The notes beneath the pieces are model-generated. The model was not told the origin of the DNA, made no database searches, and saw only the letters and a program-made list of their open reading frames with translations. Below are positions 27,501 to 34,759 of a DNA stretch of 64,000 nt, one piece after another. How positions within the stretch are numbered: position 1 is the stretch's first letter; every line of letters begins with the position of its first letter. The DNA is taken from positions 130,522,738 to 130,586,737 of the forward strand of contig NC_084480.1 in NCBI RefSeq assembly GCF_030035675.1. The letters run 5' to 3'. Origin of the DNA: Rhineura floridana. Taxonomy: Eukaryota > Chordata > Lepidosauria > Squamata > Rhineuridae. The translations under genes and the position numbers were made by a program.

Positions 27501-30500
27501 TAAAGAATGGTTTGCAGGGCACCAGTCTCAAGACCTTCTGGTCTTCAGAAAGTAGCCTATATGTTATATAGCTACTATGTCAGCAAACGTGTGTTTAGAT
27601 ATGGAGAAACAAGACAAGGACCAGCCTGGGAGAAAGGGACCCCATATTCCTGGACTGGATTATACTCAGGCAAAAATCTTAAAGGCAAGTAAGAAGGTCC
27701 AGGTTTCTAATGCTGCAGCTATTTCCCATTCTCGCTTTCAGCCCCTTAAACTACTGTAACTCCTCTTTCAATAGTTTAAAATAAATGCTCTTCAGATAGG
27801 GCAGCCATACAGTACTAGCACAGGATCAATTTTTGCCAACAAATCCATATGACTGGGCTACTCATCACTTTAAAAGATACACCAGTGATTGATGCAAGCC
27901 CCCTATACCTTTTCCAAAAACAATAAATTCATATTTTCAGACATGAACTCCAATTTCATTCCTTTTTCAAAATAGCCTGTTCCACTTAGTATGTATATGC
28001 ACACGTGTGCAGATGTTAGTACGTATCACTTTCTCCAACTCTTTCCAGATTGAGAAGGGGCACCCACATACCAAGAATAATGGTGTAAAAATGCTCAGAG
28101 AGATTGTTTTCATGGTAGAATGCCCACATAGTTTCACTATATCATATTCATACACTGAATGCAGAATGGACAGAGCAGTGTGCCTGAGACATGTCAGACC
28201 AGATGAATTTCATGACAGATCTAGTCACTGCAAGATTAATCAAGGAATGTTGCCACAAAGAACAGGCCTTTTTCATAACAATTAAAACTAAAGGGCTTGC
28301 AACACTAATGCTCTGCAAGATGGACTGGGAAAATGTCTTTCACCCAAAAGTGAGGGCATCTATTTGCAAGAGCAGTATAGATTTTAAACACTCTGATCAT
28401 AAGTGAGAGTCCACTTTTAAAATACAGCTTATTTTAAAATGCTTCAGGGAGTACTGCGTACTTATCCTTAAAACTTTCCCCTCAAAACCTTGTTAGAAAA
28501 GCATGGTTGTCAGCATGGCAAAGCTGAATTTAGTCACCCCTGTCTGTATTATTATTATTTCTACCTAGCTTCTCTGTTTAAAAACACACTGTATTTGAGT
28601 GAAGGAGAGAAATGCATGCAGAAGAAGAGGTGACAGGGCTTATTTTGGGGTAATGGACTAGGAACTGTAGCGACTAGAATACAAAGGATGCCTGAATGCT
28701 TACTTACAATTTAAGGCCAAAAGAAAGGGATAAAGTAAGGTTCAAGCATGTATTGTATATCCATTTTTCTATCCTGCCATGCAGCCCCACCTGATCCACA
28801 GTGGAACATGACATCATTTAAACAAAAGCAATAATAAAACCACATCAACACAGAAAACAACTTCTTCACAATCAAACTGTCGAAAAGCTTGAAAGGCACC
28901 AGTGGGAGGCAGGGCTGGCTCTACTATTAGCACGCTTAAGCAGCCCCCACCATGAAAACAACAGTTTTAGGATGCCATTAAAATTATATGTTATTTAGTA
29001 TACTGTTATATTTTTATCACCAAAGAGGGGTACTGTTTGGATTTTCTGCCTCCAGCACCAAAACATCTTTGAAGCAAGGAAGAGGAGAGTAGCCCCAGGC
29101 AACGCAGAATAATATATGGCTGTGGTGGTCTAGAGAAGCCTTTGTGGAAGAAGTGGGTTTTCACAAGGGAAAAAAGTGGGAAGCTGGCTTGACAAGTAAG
29201 AGAAAGGAAACCTATTCTAAACATAAGTAACACGGCAAAAAACAAAAAGCCAGGTGTTCGGGTACGACAATGTGGATCAAGAGCAAATGAGCTTCCTGGG
29301 ACAAATGACCCCTTCTGAGGTTACCTTGGTGAAGGCTGCTTCCAGTGCATGCCTCATTCTTTGTTAAGTTTGAGACTTAATAAATAAATTTTGAAATCTC
29401 AGTCACAGATTCATTAGGGCTACAAGCCTAAGCAAACTTAATAGAAAGTAATTTCCAAACGTAATAGGTCTTCCTTCTAAGTAAACACGCTTTGGATCAC
29501 ACTGCATGTGGCCTCAAGCAAGCCATCATCTCTCAAACTAAGCCAATCCATGGTTTAATGTCAACAAGCAAGCATAAATACTTAGAGCAAAAACTACAGT
29601 TACTTTGCTCATCCCCTGGTTTTGCTGCTACATTACCTGGAGCTAAGTCAAGGTTTAGGTCAGTGGTATGTGCAAACCAAGGCTCATGGTTTGTCTCCCC
29701 CAAACAAATCATGAACAGTCAGCCTACAGCCTATGGCTTGTTTGGAACAAGTCAAACCACGAGCCCAGGTTCACATGTAACACTAAGCCAAACCTGGGCA
29801 TAGCTCCAGGTAGCATACCAGTGGCAGGACTGGAAGAGGAGCAAAGCAGCCAAAATGTTTGCTCCAAGCACCCACATGGCTTAGTGCTAATGGGCCTCTT
29901 CAGTTAGATGCAAACCAGTCCATAGGCTTGTAAAGATCATTGAGATGTGAAATACATGTGTATCAATTACTTTAAGCATTTTAAATGTACAAATAATTTT
30001 TGAACAGTCAGTTTCCAAAATCAAGTATTGGCCAAGATAGTTTAAAAAAAATGTTGAAGGTAAACTATAAGACTGAGAAAGTTTACTTATGTCTTCCCAA
30101 TTGTTCTAGGGAACAGCATAAAAGAAACTGAATACTTCATATTCTAAGCATTTGTATGTGTCATTTTATGTTTCAGCCTTCTGATGTAAGTAGAGCCAAA
30201 TCATGTAACTTTGAACAAAAGAAAACTGAGGTATGGGGGCAAGGAGGAGACTTACTCAAGATCAGACAGTATGACTTATCCTGAAGGAGGAACTTGAAAT
30301 CAAGCTTTATTTAGGGAGTGTCCCATCCAAGAACCACAGAAGTTACAGCCCAAACTTATGCATCTTTACTCAGAATTAAGCTATTCCAACTAGTTTAATG
30401 GGACTTTCTCCAAAGTCCCATCGCAGCTTCACTAGCACATGTTCCGCAGGAATGAAGTAGGAACATGTGAAAATTGTGGAAGAATAATTTTAATAAGACA

Positions 30501-31603
30501 AAAAAATGCATTTCCCATCTTGCCCCAGTGCAATAAACTGCAGACATTTCCTGTCACAAAGAATTACTTCCCTTGTATGCCACGCCCCAGCAGAGGCAAG
30601 GCCTCAGTCCCTTTAACATGGGGGGGGGCAGACTAAATTTGGAAGGTAATGGGGCGAAGGGAGGGAAAACCAGGCAACACACTTTGGGGCGGAACAAGCT
30701 TCCCATACGCAGCGTCTTCTTCCTTCCCAAAGATGTCCACGTCTGAAGGGGGGGAGGGTGAATCTTAGTAGATTATACCCCCCCCAAAAAACCCCTCCAC
30801 TTCTAGAACGATCTAAGAAATTCATGGAACCGGACGCGAACCCGGAAAAGCAAAGTCATTATTGCCGCTCGGCCTGCACTTTACATAGCAATAGACTAAG
30901 GGAAGGAAGAATTAGCTCAGAACCCCCCTACATCCCTACAGCAGCAAGGGAGCTTTGGATTCAACGCTGCCCCACAAGAGCATGTCAGACGATAGCAAAC
31001 ATCCCTCGTTTTTTCGTTCTTACAAAGATTTAAACACCGTTCACAGAAATCTTAAAAATAACCGCAGAGCTTTTAAAAACAGGGAGGAAGAAGAGGCAAT
31101 GGGTGTCAGGGCATCAGGGCTGAGGAGGCCTCGCTTCGAAAGGAGGACAGCCCGCCCTCTCCGGTCCTGAAGCATTACTTTCAATTTCCTAATATGACTT
31201 TGCACAACAGAGGCCTAGACGCCTGGCTCCTCCTCACAACCCCACCACCGCTCATATCCTTTCAGGGCAAAATCCTTTCGCCTTCCCGCCCCTCTTCTCT
31301 GCAAAATAACAATCCTCCTCAAAGTGTTCTCAAAAATGAGCAGCGTTTACTCTCTCAAGGCCCACAGCCTCCCTACAGACGTGCCCCTAAAGAAGAGAGG
31401 GCCGGACCACTCCCCTAAAGCAGAAAGCCAAGCTTTAGAAGAGAACCCCTGAAAGTAAGGGAGCAGCAGCAGGAGGAATAAAAGCTGTCAACCTTTCCCC
31501 TCCCCCCCCCAAAAAAGCCTGCTCCCTATGCCAACAAAAACCCCACAAGCGCAAAGGCTCACTTACTCAGTTCATCCTGGGCAGCATTGGCGGCCGCAGC
31601 CAT
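1..31603 (-). CDS. ECPAS: ECPAS (ECM29) proteasome adaptor and scaffold, N-terminal 18 coding exons, partial
   Basis: The ECM29/KIAA0368 protein is built of HEAT repeats. It binds the 26S proteasome and is described as tethering it to endosomes, ER and motor proteins and as a quality-control factor. Coding exons on the minus strand: 31567-31603, 26593-26723, 26107-26223, 24915-25033, 24051-24200, 20608-20779, 19769-19908, 17609-17690, 15924-16043, 15342-15427, 14702-14780, 13244-13293, 12182-12248, 11968-12090, 9772-9875, 6091-6214, 4256-4336 and 1-32. Every junction is GT/AG and the phases join into one open frame of 1814 nt (about 604 codons). Peptides match the vertebrate protein as I remember it, for example [35 protein letters not shown] and [14 protein letters not shown]. 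The human protein is about 1845 residues, so about two thirds lies left of the window. No breaks were seen. Introns range from 91 bp to 4.8 kb and carry the repeats listed below. Confidence 0.96.
155..345 (-). repeat. MIR/CORE-SINE-like fragment
   Basis: In ECPAS intron 17. The text resembles a decayed MIR/CORE-SINE in reverse: 'taacatttctatagcgcttt', then 'ccttgtaaggcaggacagta', a stretch like 'cagatgaggaactgaggc', and a 'gatttgaatggtgac' end. The boundaries are approximate. It is an old, diverged copy, called from its order of motifs only. Confidence 0.4.
945..1110. repeat. Perfect 56-bp inverted repeat with 54-bp spacer
   Basis: Left arm 945-1000 is the exact reverse complement of right arm 1055-1110, with 54 bases between them (1001-1054). 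Base-by-base comparison found no mismatch, including the run of six T against six A. It lies in ECPAS intron 17. No clear target duplication flanks it. The perfect arms point to recent origin by a template-switch duplication, a young foldback element, or gene conversion between the arms. Confidence 0.9.
1111..2800 (-). repeat. Unrecognised repeat-like block, possibly the 3' part of a minus-strand retroelement
   Basis: The block begins just after the inverted repeat. Read on the minus strand, its near end carries AATAAA (CAAATAAAGG at about 1133-1142), as expected for a retroelement 3' end. A SINE is inserted at 1597-1782. A 34-bp sequence occurs identically at 1435-1468 and 2759-2792. No reverse-transcriptase motif was recognised. 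The family is unknown and the far boundary is uncertain. Confidence 0.3.
1586..1793 (-). mobile_element. tRNA-derived SINE with 11-bp target duplication
   Basis: The body at 1597-1782 is in reverse orientation. On the minus strand it begins near 'AGCCAGTGTGGTGTAGTGGT', has a B-box-like GGTTCGAATCC, then 'CACTGGGTGACCTTGGGCC', and ends 'TTCATTTCCATTTTTGTC'. The direct repeat 'gtaaatcatgt' flanks it exactly at 1586-1596 and 1783-1793. The duplication is intact, so insertion is fairly recent. It sits inside the unrecognised block 1111-2800 and is therefore younger than it. Confidence 0.85.
2907..3590 (-). mobile_element. L2-type LINE, 5'-truncated 3' end
   Basis: The minus strand encodes the C-terminal part of an L2-type reverse transcriptase product at 3233-3586. 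It includes [49 protein letters not shown]. An AT-rich 3' UTR follows, then a 'cgccctt' tail and (ATT)n at 2909-2927. This is a 5'-truncated insertion in ECPAS intron 17. Confidence 0.85.
3960..4170 (-). repeat. Old L2-type LINE fragment
   Basis: The text resembles the 3' coding/UTR junction of L2 LINEs in reverse: 'gaggaggcttctgatgcaga', 'caggcaggttcatatgggag'. It is heavily diverged, and its boundaries are approximate. It ends about 85 bp from ECPAS exon 17. Confidence 0.45.
4256..4336 (-). CDS. ECPAS: ECPAS coding exon 17
   Basis: 81 nt, phase 0 at both ends: [19 protein letters not shown] then FNPATFGE. The acceptor is TTAG and the donor GTATGTGT. Residues about 568-594. Confidence 0.96.
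4337..6090. other. ECPAS intron 16
   Basis: Contains an L2-type tail in reverse near 5043-5160 ('tttgtataccactctttcat'), a larger L2/CR1-like fragment at 5510-5890, and otherwise AT-rich sequence with no gene signal. Confidence 0.7.
5510..5890 (-). repeat. L2/CR1-like LINE 3' fragment
   Basis: In reverse orientation: 'attgcccacccttcaccgat' (3' tail), then 'gtatgtctttagcatctgct', 'aggaagttccaacaacttag' and 'ccacagagaaagctctctcc'. These are the phrases of a LINE 3' region shared by many reptile copies. It is diverged. Confidence 0.6.
6091..6214 (-). CDS. ECPAS: ECPAS coding exon 16
   Basis: 124 nt. The split proline codon from exon 15 is completed by its first base. It encodes [20 protein letters not shown], then [15 protein letters not shown] and QYIQEK. 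Donor GTACAG, acceptor GAAAG. The open frame continues past both splice sites by chance. Confidence 0.96.
6290..6720 (+). repeat. L2-type LINE fragment with (TTA)n/(TTG)n microsatellite
   Basis: The plus strand encodes [15 protein letters not shown] and [10 protein letters not shown], the extreme C-terminus of an L2-type ORF. It is followed by a pure (TTA)n run at about 6443-6483, then (TTG)n to about 6526. Leucine- and isoleucine-rich open frames here are microsatellite translations, not genes. Confidence 0.7.
8090..9100. repeat. GC- and CpG-rich repeat block of unknown family in ECPAS intron 15
   Basis: About 1 kb with many CpGs and CCGCGG sites inside an AT-rich intron. It contains a near-perfect tandem array (8601-8847), looser relatives of the same unit back to about 8300 ('cagccgcaggctct', 'accgcagccgcggtctcccg'), and a spaced inverted repeat at 9020-9099. 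It looks like the promoter or leader of an unidentified mobile element, or a CpG-rich regulatory island. No reverse-transcriptase or capsid motif was seen. Family and boundaries are unresolved. Confidence 0.5.
8601..8847. repeat. 60-bp tandem repeat, four copies
   Basis: Units at 8601-8660, 8661-8720, 8721-8786 (with a short A/G insertion) and 8787-8847. The shared core is 'aggagccgcagccgcggtct' plus 'ccctgagagccgttaggcaa' plus 'tttactgggg' and an A-rich end. The first two complete unit boundaries are exactly 60 bp apart with only a few mismatches. Being 20 codons long, the unit keeps one minus-strand frame open, so the 147-residue frame at 8518-8961 is not evidence of a gene. Confidence 0.93.
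9772..9875 (-). CDS. ECPAS: ECPAS coding exon 15
   Basis: 104 nt: [20 protein letters not shown], then [14 protein letters not shown], and two bases of a proline codon. Acceptor TTTAG, donor GTAAGTTT. Residues about 492-525. Confidence 0.96.
9876..11967. other. ECPAS intron 14
   Basis: No gene signal. It holds a CT-rich stretch with CTCT runs at about 10746-10772, a copy near 10560-10660 of the dispersed family carrying 'gaatccccagaacagat', and unremarkable AT-rich DNA. Confidence 0.6.
11968..12090 (-). CDS. ECPAS: ECPAS coding exon 14
   Basis: 123 nt, phase 0: [20 protein letters not shown], then [20 protein letters not shown] and K. Donor GTACGT, acceptor TTTCAG. Intron 13, between it and exon 13, is only 91 bp. 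Confidence 0.96.
12182..12248 (-). CDS. ECPAS: ECPAS coding exon 13
   Basis: 67 nt: after completing the split serine, [20 protein letters not shown] then SK. Donor GTTAGT, acceptor TTTCAG. Human has [20 protein letters not shown] here, as I remember it. Confidence 0.96.
12341..12476. mobile_element. Palindromic MITE-like foldback carrying ACTACA-N2-TCCCA motifs
   Basis: 136 bp in ECPAS intron 12, 92 bp from exon 13. The left half starts 'cactgttctttaaccttggg' and the right half ends 'cccaaggttgaagaacagtg'. The arms are about 52 bp each and nearly perfect complements around a loop of about 30 bp. Each arm contains ACTACAACTCCCA (12378-12390 forward, 12427-12439 reversed). Similar elements lie at 34.5, 40.9, 42.2, 48.5 and 58.3 kb. 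It is probably a non-autonomous DNA transposon of hAT type. Confidence 0.8.
13244..13293 (-). CDS. ECPAS: ECPAS coding exon 12
   Basis: 50 nt, the shortest internal exon seen: [16 protein letters not shown] plus two bases of the next serine. Acceptor TTCAAG, donor GTAACA. Confidence 0.95.
13294..14701. other. ECPAS intron 11
   Basis: 1.4 kb of AT-rich intron. No repeat family or gene was recognised with confidence. Short open frames here lack splice or motif support. Confidence 0.6.
14702..14780 (-). CDS. ECPAS: ECPAS coding exon 11
   Basis: 79 nt: completes an isoleucine, then [20 protein letters not shown] and INEYKE. Acceptor TTTAG, donor GTGAGT. Human reads [20 protein letters not shown], as I remember it. 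Confidence 0.96.
15342..15427 (-). CDS. ECPAS: ECPAS coding exon 10
   Basis: 86 nt: [20 protein letters not shown] then QFVHHICV, plus two bases of an isoleucine codon. Acceptor CTGCTAG, donor GTAAGT. Confidence 0.96.
15924..16043 (-). CDS. ECPAS: ECPAS coding exon 9
   Basis: 120 nt, phase 0: [20 protein letters not shown] then [20 protein letters not shown]. Acceptor AACAG, donor GTAATG. Confidence 0.96.
16372..16602. mobile_element. Tc1/mariner-pogo-like MITE with TA target duplication
   Basis: The element at 16374-16600 (227 bp) has perfect terminal inverted repeats: CAGTAGGGCCCCGCT at the left and its exact complement at the right. Both ends are flanked by TA (16372-16373, 16601-16602), the usual target of this superfamily. 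The interior repeats the phrase CGCTTTACAGCG and relatives of it. No transposase is encoded. It lies in ECPAS intron 8. Confidence 0.88.
16673..17050 (+). repeat. Dispersed SINE-like repeat ('CCATCTAGTCCAGC' family)
   Basis: Begins near 'ggagccctcctggatcagac' and contains 'gggccatctagtccagcatt' and later 'ttgtcaaatcctctctgaac'. Related copies are at 40718-40860 and 60535-60700. The family name is not known to me, and the 3' boundary is approximate. Confidence 0.65.
17609..17690 (-). CDS. ECPAS: ECPAS coding exon 8
   Basis: 82 nt: completes serine, then [20 protein letters not shown] and IPLKTKE. Acceptor TTTTAG, donor GTAAGAC. Confidence 0.96.
17691..19768. other. ECPAS intron 7
   Basis: Holds a fragment near 18540-18700 of the family with 'ggagcagatttggtggtgca', a LINE 3' end at 19150-19500, and otherwise ordinary AT-rich intron. 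Confidence 0.6.
19150..19505 (+). repeat. LINE 3'-end fragment (L2/CR1-like)
   Basis: The plus strand ends with a characteristic LINE tail phrase, 'ggctgccttgagcaccatta' then 'ggtggaaaagagaaatacaa'. It is preceded by 'taagattgtactttgttgca'. It is 5'-truncated and lacks a recognisable reverse-transcriptase motif. Confidence 0.55.
19769..19908 (-). CDS. ECPAS: ECPAS coding exon 7
   Basis: 140 nt: [20 protein letters not shown], then [20 protein letters not shown] and ELKSKQ, plus two bases of serine. Acceptor GGGCAG, donor GTAATG. It is nearly identical to the human segment as I remember it. Confidence 0.97.
20608..20779 (-). CDS. ECPAS: ECPAS coding exon 6, with serine-rich tract
   Basis: 172 nt: [17 protein letters not shown], a run of seven serines, then [20 protein letters not shown] and [13 protein letters not shown]. 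Acceptor CCTCTAG, donor GTAAAG. The serine run is longer than the human QGSSGSAGSG that I recall. It probably varies in length between species and sits in a linker. Confidence 0.96.
21240..22572 (-). mobile_element. 5'-truncated LINE with reverse-transcriptase C-terminal half
   Basis: On the minus strand, 22183-22572 encodes a piece with the reverse-transcriptase box [17 protein letters not shown]. After a frame change, 21245-22099 encodes 284 residues starting near [20 protein letters not shown]. This part holds a Cys/His cluster (C-x3-C ... H-x3-H ... HC-x-LY) near [19 protein letters not shown]. It is a non-LTR element distinct from the L2 copies here; R4/Dong- or Vingi-like clades are possible but not settled. 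The upstream half is missing and at least one frameshift separates the two frames. It sits in ECPAS intron 5. Confidence 0.85.
22825..23235 (-). repeat. L2-type LINE 3' ends (two fragments)
   Basis: Reverse-oriented tails: 'atttctatcccacccttcct' at about 22845, and a longer fragment at 23010-23230 with 'ccgcccttcacccagaggtt' and 'gacaaaggccaggtagagag'. A (TTG)n/(TTA)n stretch precedes the second. Confidence 0.6.
24051..24200 (-). CDS. ECPAS: ECPAS coding exon 5
   Basis: 150 nt: [20 protein letters not shown], then [20 protein letters not shown] and [10 protein letters not shown], with split codons at both ends. Acceptor TTTTTCAG, donor GTAAGTAATG. Confidence 0.97.
24915..25033 (-). CDS. ECPAS: ECPAS coding exon 4
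   Basis: 119 nt: [20 protein letters not shown] then [19 protein letters not shown], plus two bases of serine. Acceptor CTTGCAG, donor GTATAA. Confidence 0.97.
25705..25915 (+). mobile_element. tRNA-derived SINE
   Basis: The tRNA-like head has the A-box region 'tagctcagtggtacagcaca' and B-box 'ggttcaatcccc'. It is followed by the body phrases 'ggaaaggctcccatctgatc', 'gtgtagacaatactggacta' and 'gaccaatggtctggcttggt'. The same family is at 41653, 56380 (reverse) and 56861. It is a retroposon, not a tRNA gene. In ECPAS intron 3. Confidence 0.88.
26107..26223 (-). CDS. ECPAS: ECPAS coding exon 3
   Basis: 117 nt, phase 0: [20 protein letters not shown] then [19 protein letters not shown]. Acceptor CTTTCAG, donor GTAAGT. 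Essentially identical to the human sequence as I remember it. Confidence 0.98.
26593..26723 (-). CDS. ECPAS: ECPAS coding exon 2
   Basis: 131 nt: with the last base of exon 1 it reads [20 protein letters not shown], then [20 protein letters not shown] and VRKK. Acceptor ATCATAG, donor GTATGT. The first residue is Asn where human has Ser. Confidence 0.97.
26724..31566. other. ECPAS intron 1
   Basis: 4.8 kb. Includes a reverse L2 tail near 27425-27490, a dispersed repeat near 29490-29830 ('gcaaaccaaggctcatggtt'), a MIR-like stretch near 30180-30310, and GC-richer sequence near 30.6-31.5 kb close to the promoter. No other gene was seen. Confidence 0.6.
29490..29835. repeat. Dispersed repeat with internal short palindromes
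   Basis: Phrases such as 'atggtttgtctcccccaaac' and 'ggcttgtttggaacaagtca' recur in looser form at 51360-51640, and perhaps near 23.3-23.7 kb. It is probably a MITE-like or SINE family. Ends not defined. Confidence 0.4.
31567..31603 (-). CDS. ECPAS: ECPAS coding exon 1 with start codon
   Basis: 37 nt: [12 protein letters not shown] plus one base. The donor is GTAAGTGAG. The ATG sits in 'caacatggctgcggcc', a good initiation context. Human starts with a similar alanine-rich MAALAALAARDELSQLER as I remember it, which supports this start. Confidence 0.93.
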
Positions 31604-31780
31604 GTTGTCAGCTGGGGAAAGAAGGAGAATGAATCTTAGCCAGTAGCCTCCTCGCTCAGGGGCTGCTGCGTAATAGGGGGGGAGGACGGGGGGTTCGTTC
31701 TCCTTTTCCTTAACCCCCTTTTCCTTTTCCTGTTCTCCAGAGAGTGAGCTGCAGGGTGTCGGGGGGGGGTTGGTGGCTGC
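31590..31780 (-). promoter_or_regulatory. ECPAS: Probable ECPAS 5' end and promoter region
   Basis: The sequence around the start codon is richer in GC and CpG than the intron. The start 'caacatggctgcggcc' resembles a YY1 site (AANATGGCGGC), which is common at 5' ends of housekeeping genes. There is no TATA box at a convincing position. The transcription start cannot be fixed from sequence alone. Confidence 0.4.
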
Positions 31781-34160
31781 TATTCTCCTCCCTTCCGTGA
31801 CTCTCCCCTAAAACACCAACCACCGTGAAGAGACAGCGACTCACTCTCGCTGCGTTGTGCGTCTACTTCACACACATACACACCCTTCTCCCGATCCATC
31901 CTCTCTGGCGTTACTTTAGTTTTATATTTAGAAAAAGCTGAGCCATCGTCTCCCCTCCCCCTACTATCTGTTTTCCCCCACATTTTCCTTTGCTGCCTTC
32001 AGCCGCTCCACTCCCTGATCCAAGGGAAACTAAGCCAAGAGCTCCACACACAGATAGACTCGGGGTATCAAAATTAAAAGTAGTTAGGCGCAAAACACCT
32101 TTCGGGTTTCTATTGTGCGAAATCTTTTCCCCATTCGGATCTTTTCCCATATGCATGCTCGCAAGACGGGAAAGGAAAGCGCTGAAGGAACTGACCTGGC
32201 TCCATGCTGACCTCCATGACTGGTGATGTATACTTCCCCTCCCCCCCAAAAAAAATGGGGTGGTGGAGAAAAACGGGTCAGCACTTTAAAAAAAATGAAG
32301 AGTTTCTCCCCCTATCTGCGGAAGGTGATTGTAGCAGTCTGAATCATTGCTGCCTCAAGAGGTGTTTGAGTGACGTGTTTCATTGTTTGAGAAAGTGTGA
32401 AGGAGCACACACAAGATCCCTAAACACAGATTTGCTTAGCTATTAACCATGTTGTAATACCTGCAGTCAGGATAGTGAACGACTGCTCAAACGAAAGGAG
32501 GGATTATTTCCCCACATTTTCAAGACATGTGAATGAATGAAACGGAGTGTGCCTATGAAACTACAGAGTGCAAATTATTCTGTAGTCCTAAAATCTGATT
32601 AATAATTATTACTGATATGTATGTGGAGAAAGGTCTTGTATATTTCAAGAAACTCCTGGCTGGTACACAGTGTAGGTCTATGCACTCTGCTTGCTAAAAC
32701 ACATTGTGCAATGCATGCGTGCACCTGCAGGATCTCAGTGATGTCCAGCCAGTTACCCCTCACAAATACAGTTTTACTCTCGCCATAAGGCCACATCCAC
32801 ACCATACATTTAAAGCATTCTTCTTCCACTTTATGAGTCATGGCTCCTCCCCAAGAATCTTTGGGACTGTAATTTGTTAAGGGTCCTAACAACTCACAGC
32901 TCCCTTAACAAACTACAGTTCCCAGGATTCTTTGGGGAAAGCCAGAACTCTTAAAGTATGACAGCTATTTATTTGTATGGAAGAAAGTAAAGAGATGTAT
33001 TCAGAGATCCCATTATGGTGAAATCTAAATCTGTCTACTGCCTGTTGGTGACTCTAGTCACTGAGAATTAATCCTGATCCTGTCACCATAGTCTCTTCAG
33101 CTGTCTCTCTAGCCCCATTTTATAATCTGTCCCAATGTCTGCATTTTTGTTTAATTCACTTCTATACACTTTCTGAAAACTTTCTAACCAGAACCAGGGA
33201 TTAAATAGCTCAAGAGCTACATGACTGTTTAAGACTGTGCTGGTTCACCACAGCTTTAATTAAGTGTCCTGCAACCCTCCTGTTTGTTTCAAAACAGGAA
33301 CGATGTCTCCCAGGAAAATTCAGCACAGACTTCTCCTTTGACTGTACAGAAACTACTGAATCGGAGATAACTAACAGTGTAAACAGGAACAGAATGCCTA
33401 CACAGAACAGTGGTGAGTACATGAGTCAGTTGTACAGCCATTCTCATGCAATGTTCTACCAGCACAGATATACTAATACAGACTCAATTCTGAGAGCATA
33501 AGAACTGCATGTTCACTATTTCACTGAATAAAAAGTTGTAACTGTTAGCAGGTCATAGACAAAAGTGTCAAGAGTTCCAGAAATGTTAAAACCACAGGAA
33601 ATTAAAATTGGGGAAAATTGGGGGAGATTAAAAATAGAAAAACATCAAATCTTTGCAATGTTTACTTCATGACAGAATTGTAGGATTTTAGGCATTCAGT
33701 ATAGCAATACAAAAATAAATCTTTTAATAAGGAATTGAGTGTTCAAGTACAATACCAAACTAATATCATTGGAGCTTTGAGTAATATTATTTCATGATGC
33801 ATGTTCTTCATCAAGCAGTGGGAAATTCAGCTCCGCTTTTATACTGTATGGGTCCTTTGCAAGAAAGAGCACTGACAATATAACTTCTCATTCGCCTCAT
33901 ATGCCTGGTGGTCAGTTTTGATGGTTGTCTCAGCTAGCAAACTCAGATTCAGTCTTAGCAGACCGTGTTATTCTGGCATGCCAGTTGCTTCTTCACTCTT
34001 CATCACTTAATCTAGTCCTGCCCTTCTTGACATAACTGCAGGGGTCAGGAAACGCTCAAGAGGCAGACCTCTACTGCGTATATGAAAATCAAGATAGGTG
34101 GGCTTGTATGTCTCAGGAGCTATTGTTTAAATATAATAGTTTTGCACATGTTTTAACCCT
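31604..34160. other. Intergenic DNA upstream of ECPAS
   Basis: G-runs and CT-rich stretches near 31.67-31.95 kb, then ordinary AT-rich DNA with the foldback element at 32838-32950. No gene recognised. Confidence 0.6.
32838..32950. mobile_element. Foldback MITE-like element with ACTACAGTTCCCA motif
   Basis: The left arm 'ccccaagaatctttgggact' then 'gtaatttgttaaggg' pairs with the right arm 'cccttaacaaactacagttc' then 'ccaggattctttggggaa'. The arms are about 36 bp with few mismatches. It carries ACTACAGTTCCCA at 32912-32924. It is a different subfamily from the 12.3 kb type. Confidence 0.7.
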
Positions 34161-34164
34161 GTTA

Positions 34165-34270
34165 TTTACTATTACTCAGTAAAGAGTCTTGTAGCACCTT
34201 AAAGACTAACAAATTTATTGTGGCATGCATTTTTGTTGACTACCGTACACTTCATCAGATTCATGAAGTG
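34165..34270. repeat. Dispersed reptilian repeat fragment
   Basis: Contains 'agagtcttgtagcaccttaa', then 'agactaacaaatttattgtg' and 'cacttcatcagattcatgaa', wording I recognise as a recurrent reptile interspersed repeat. The family name is uncertain. Confidence 0.5.
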
Positions 34271-34544
34271 TTATTCTGAGTTTGCAAGTGTGTCCCATGG
34301 CAGGGTGGTGGTGTGGTGTGTAAATAGTGAGATCAGAAGGAAATAAAATGCAGGAAATTACAGACAATGATAATTATGTGATTAATTAATTTGGTGGCCA
34401 TTCACAACAATAGTTGTCAATAACACAGAGATCCTGGCATTGGTAAGCCAATTAAAACATTTAGTGTGATAAAAAAAATTGCACCTATTGATCCACATCA
34501 ATATAGTTATATACTCTGTAACTATAAGGGCCCAAAATGTGTCC

Positions 34545-34665
34545 TAGTCCAGGAATCGGAAACCTGCGGACTACAGATCCCATCATCCCTGGCTGTTGGC
34601 CATGCTGGAAGGGACTGCTGGGAGTTGGAGTCTAACAAGATCTAGAGAGCCACATCTCCTATCCT
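34545..34665. mobile_element. Degenerate foldback element with ACTACAGATCCCA motif
   Basis: 'ggactacagatcccatcatc' (motif at 34570-34582), 'ggctgttggccatgctgg' and 'ctgctgggagttggagtcta' form the two decayed halves of the same palindromic family as at 12.3 kb. Confidence 0.6.
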
Positions 34666-34759
34666 AGCCACAACAGCACTGCTATATTTTGACCTCACTT
34701 ACTTTGCCCATAATTTTAAATTTTCCCTCTGTTAGCACTCAGACAGCCCCCTTATATCT

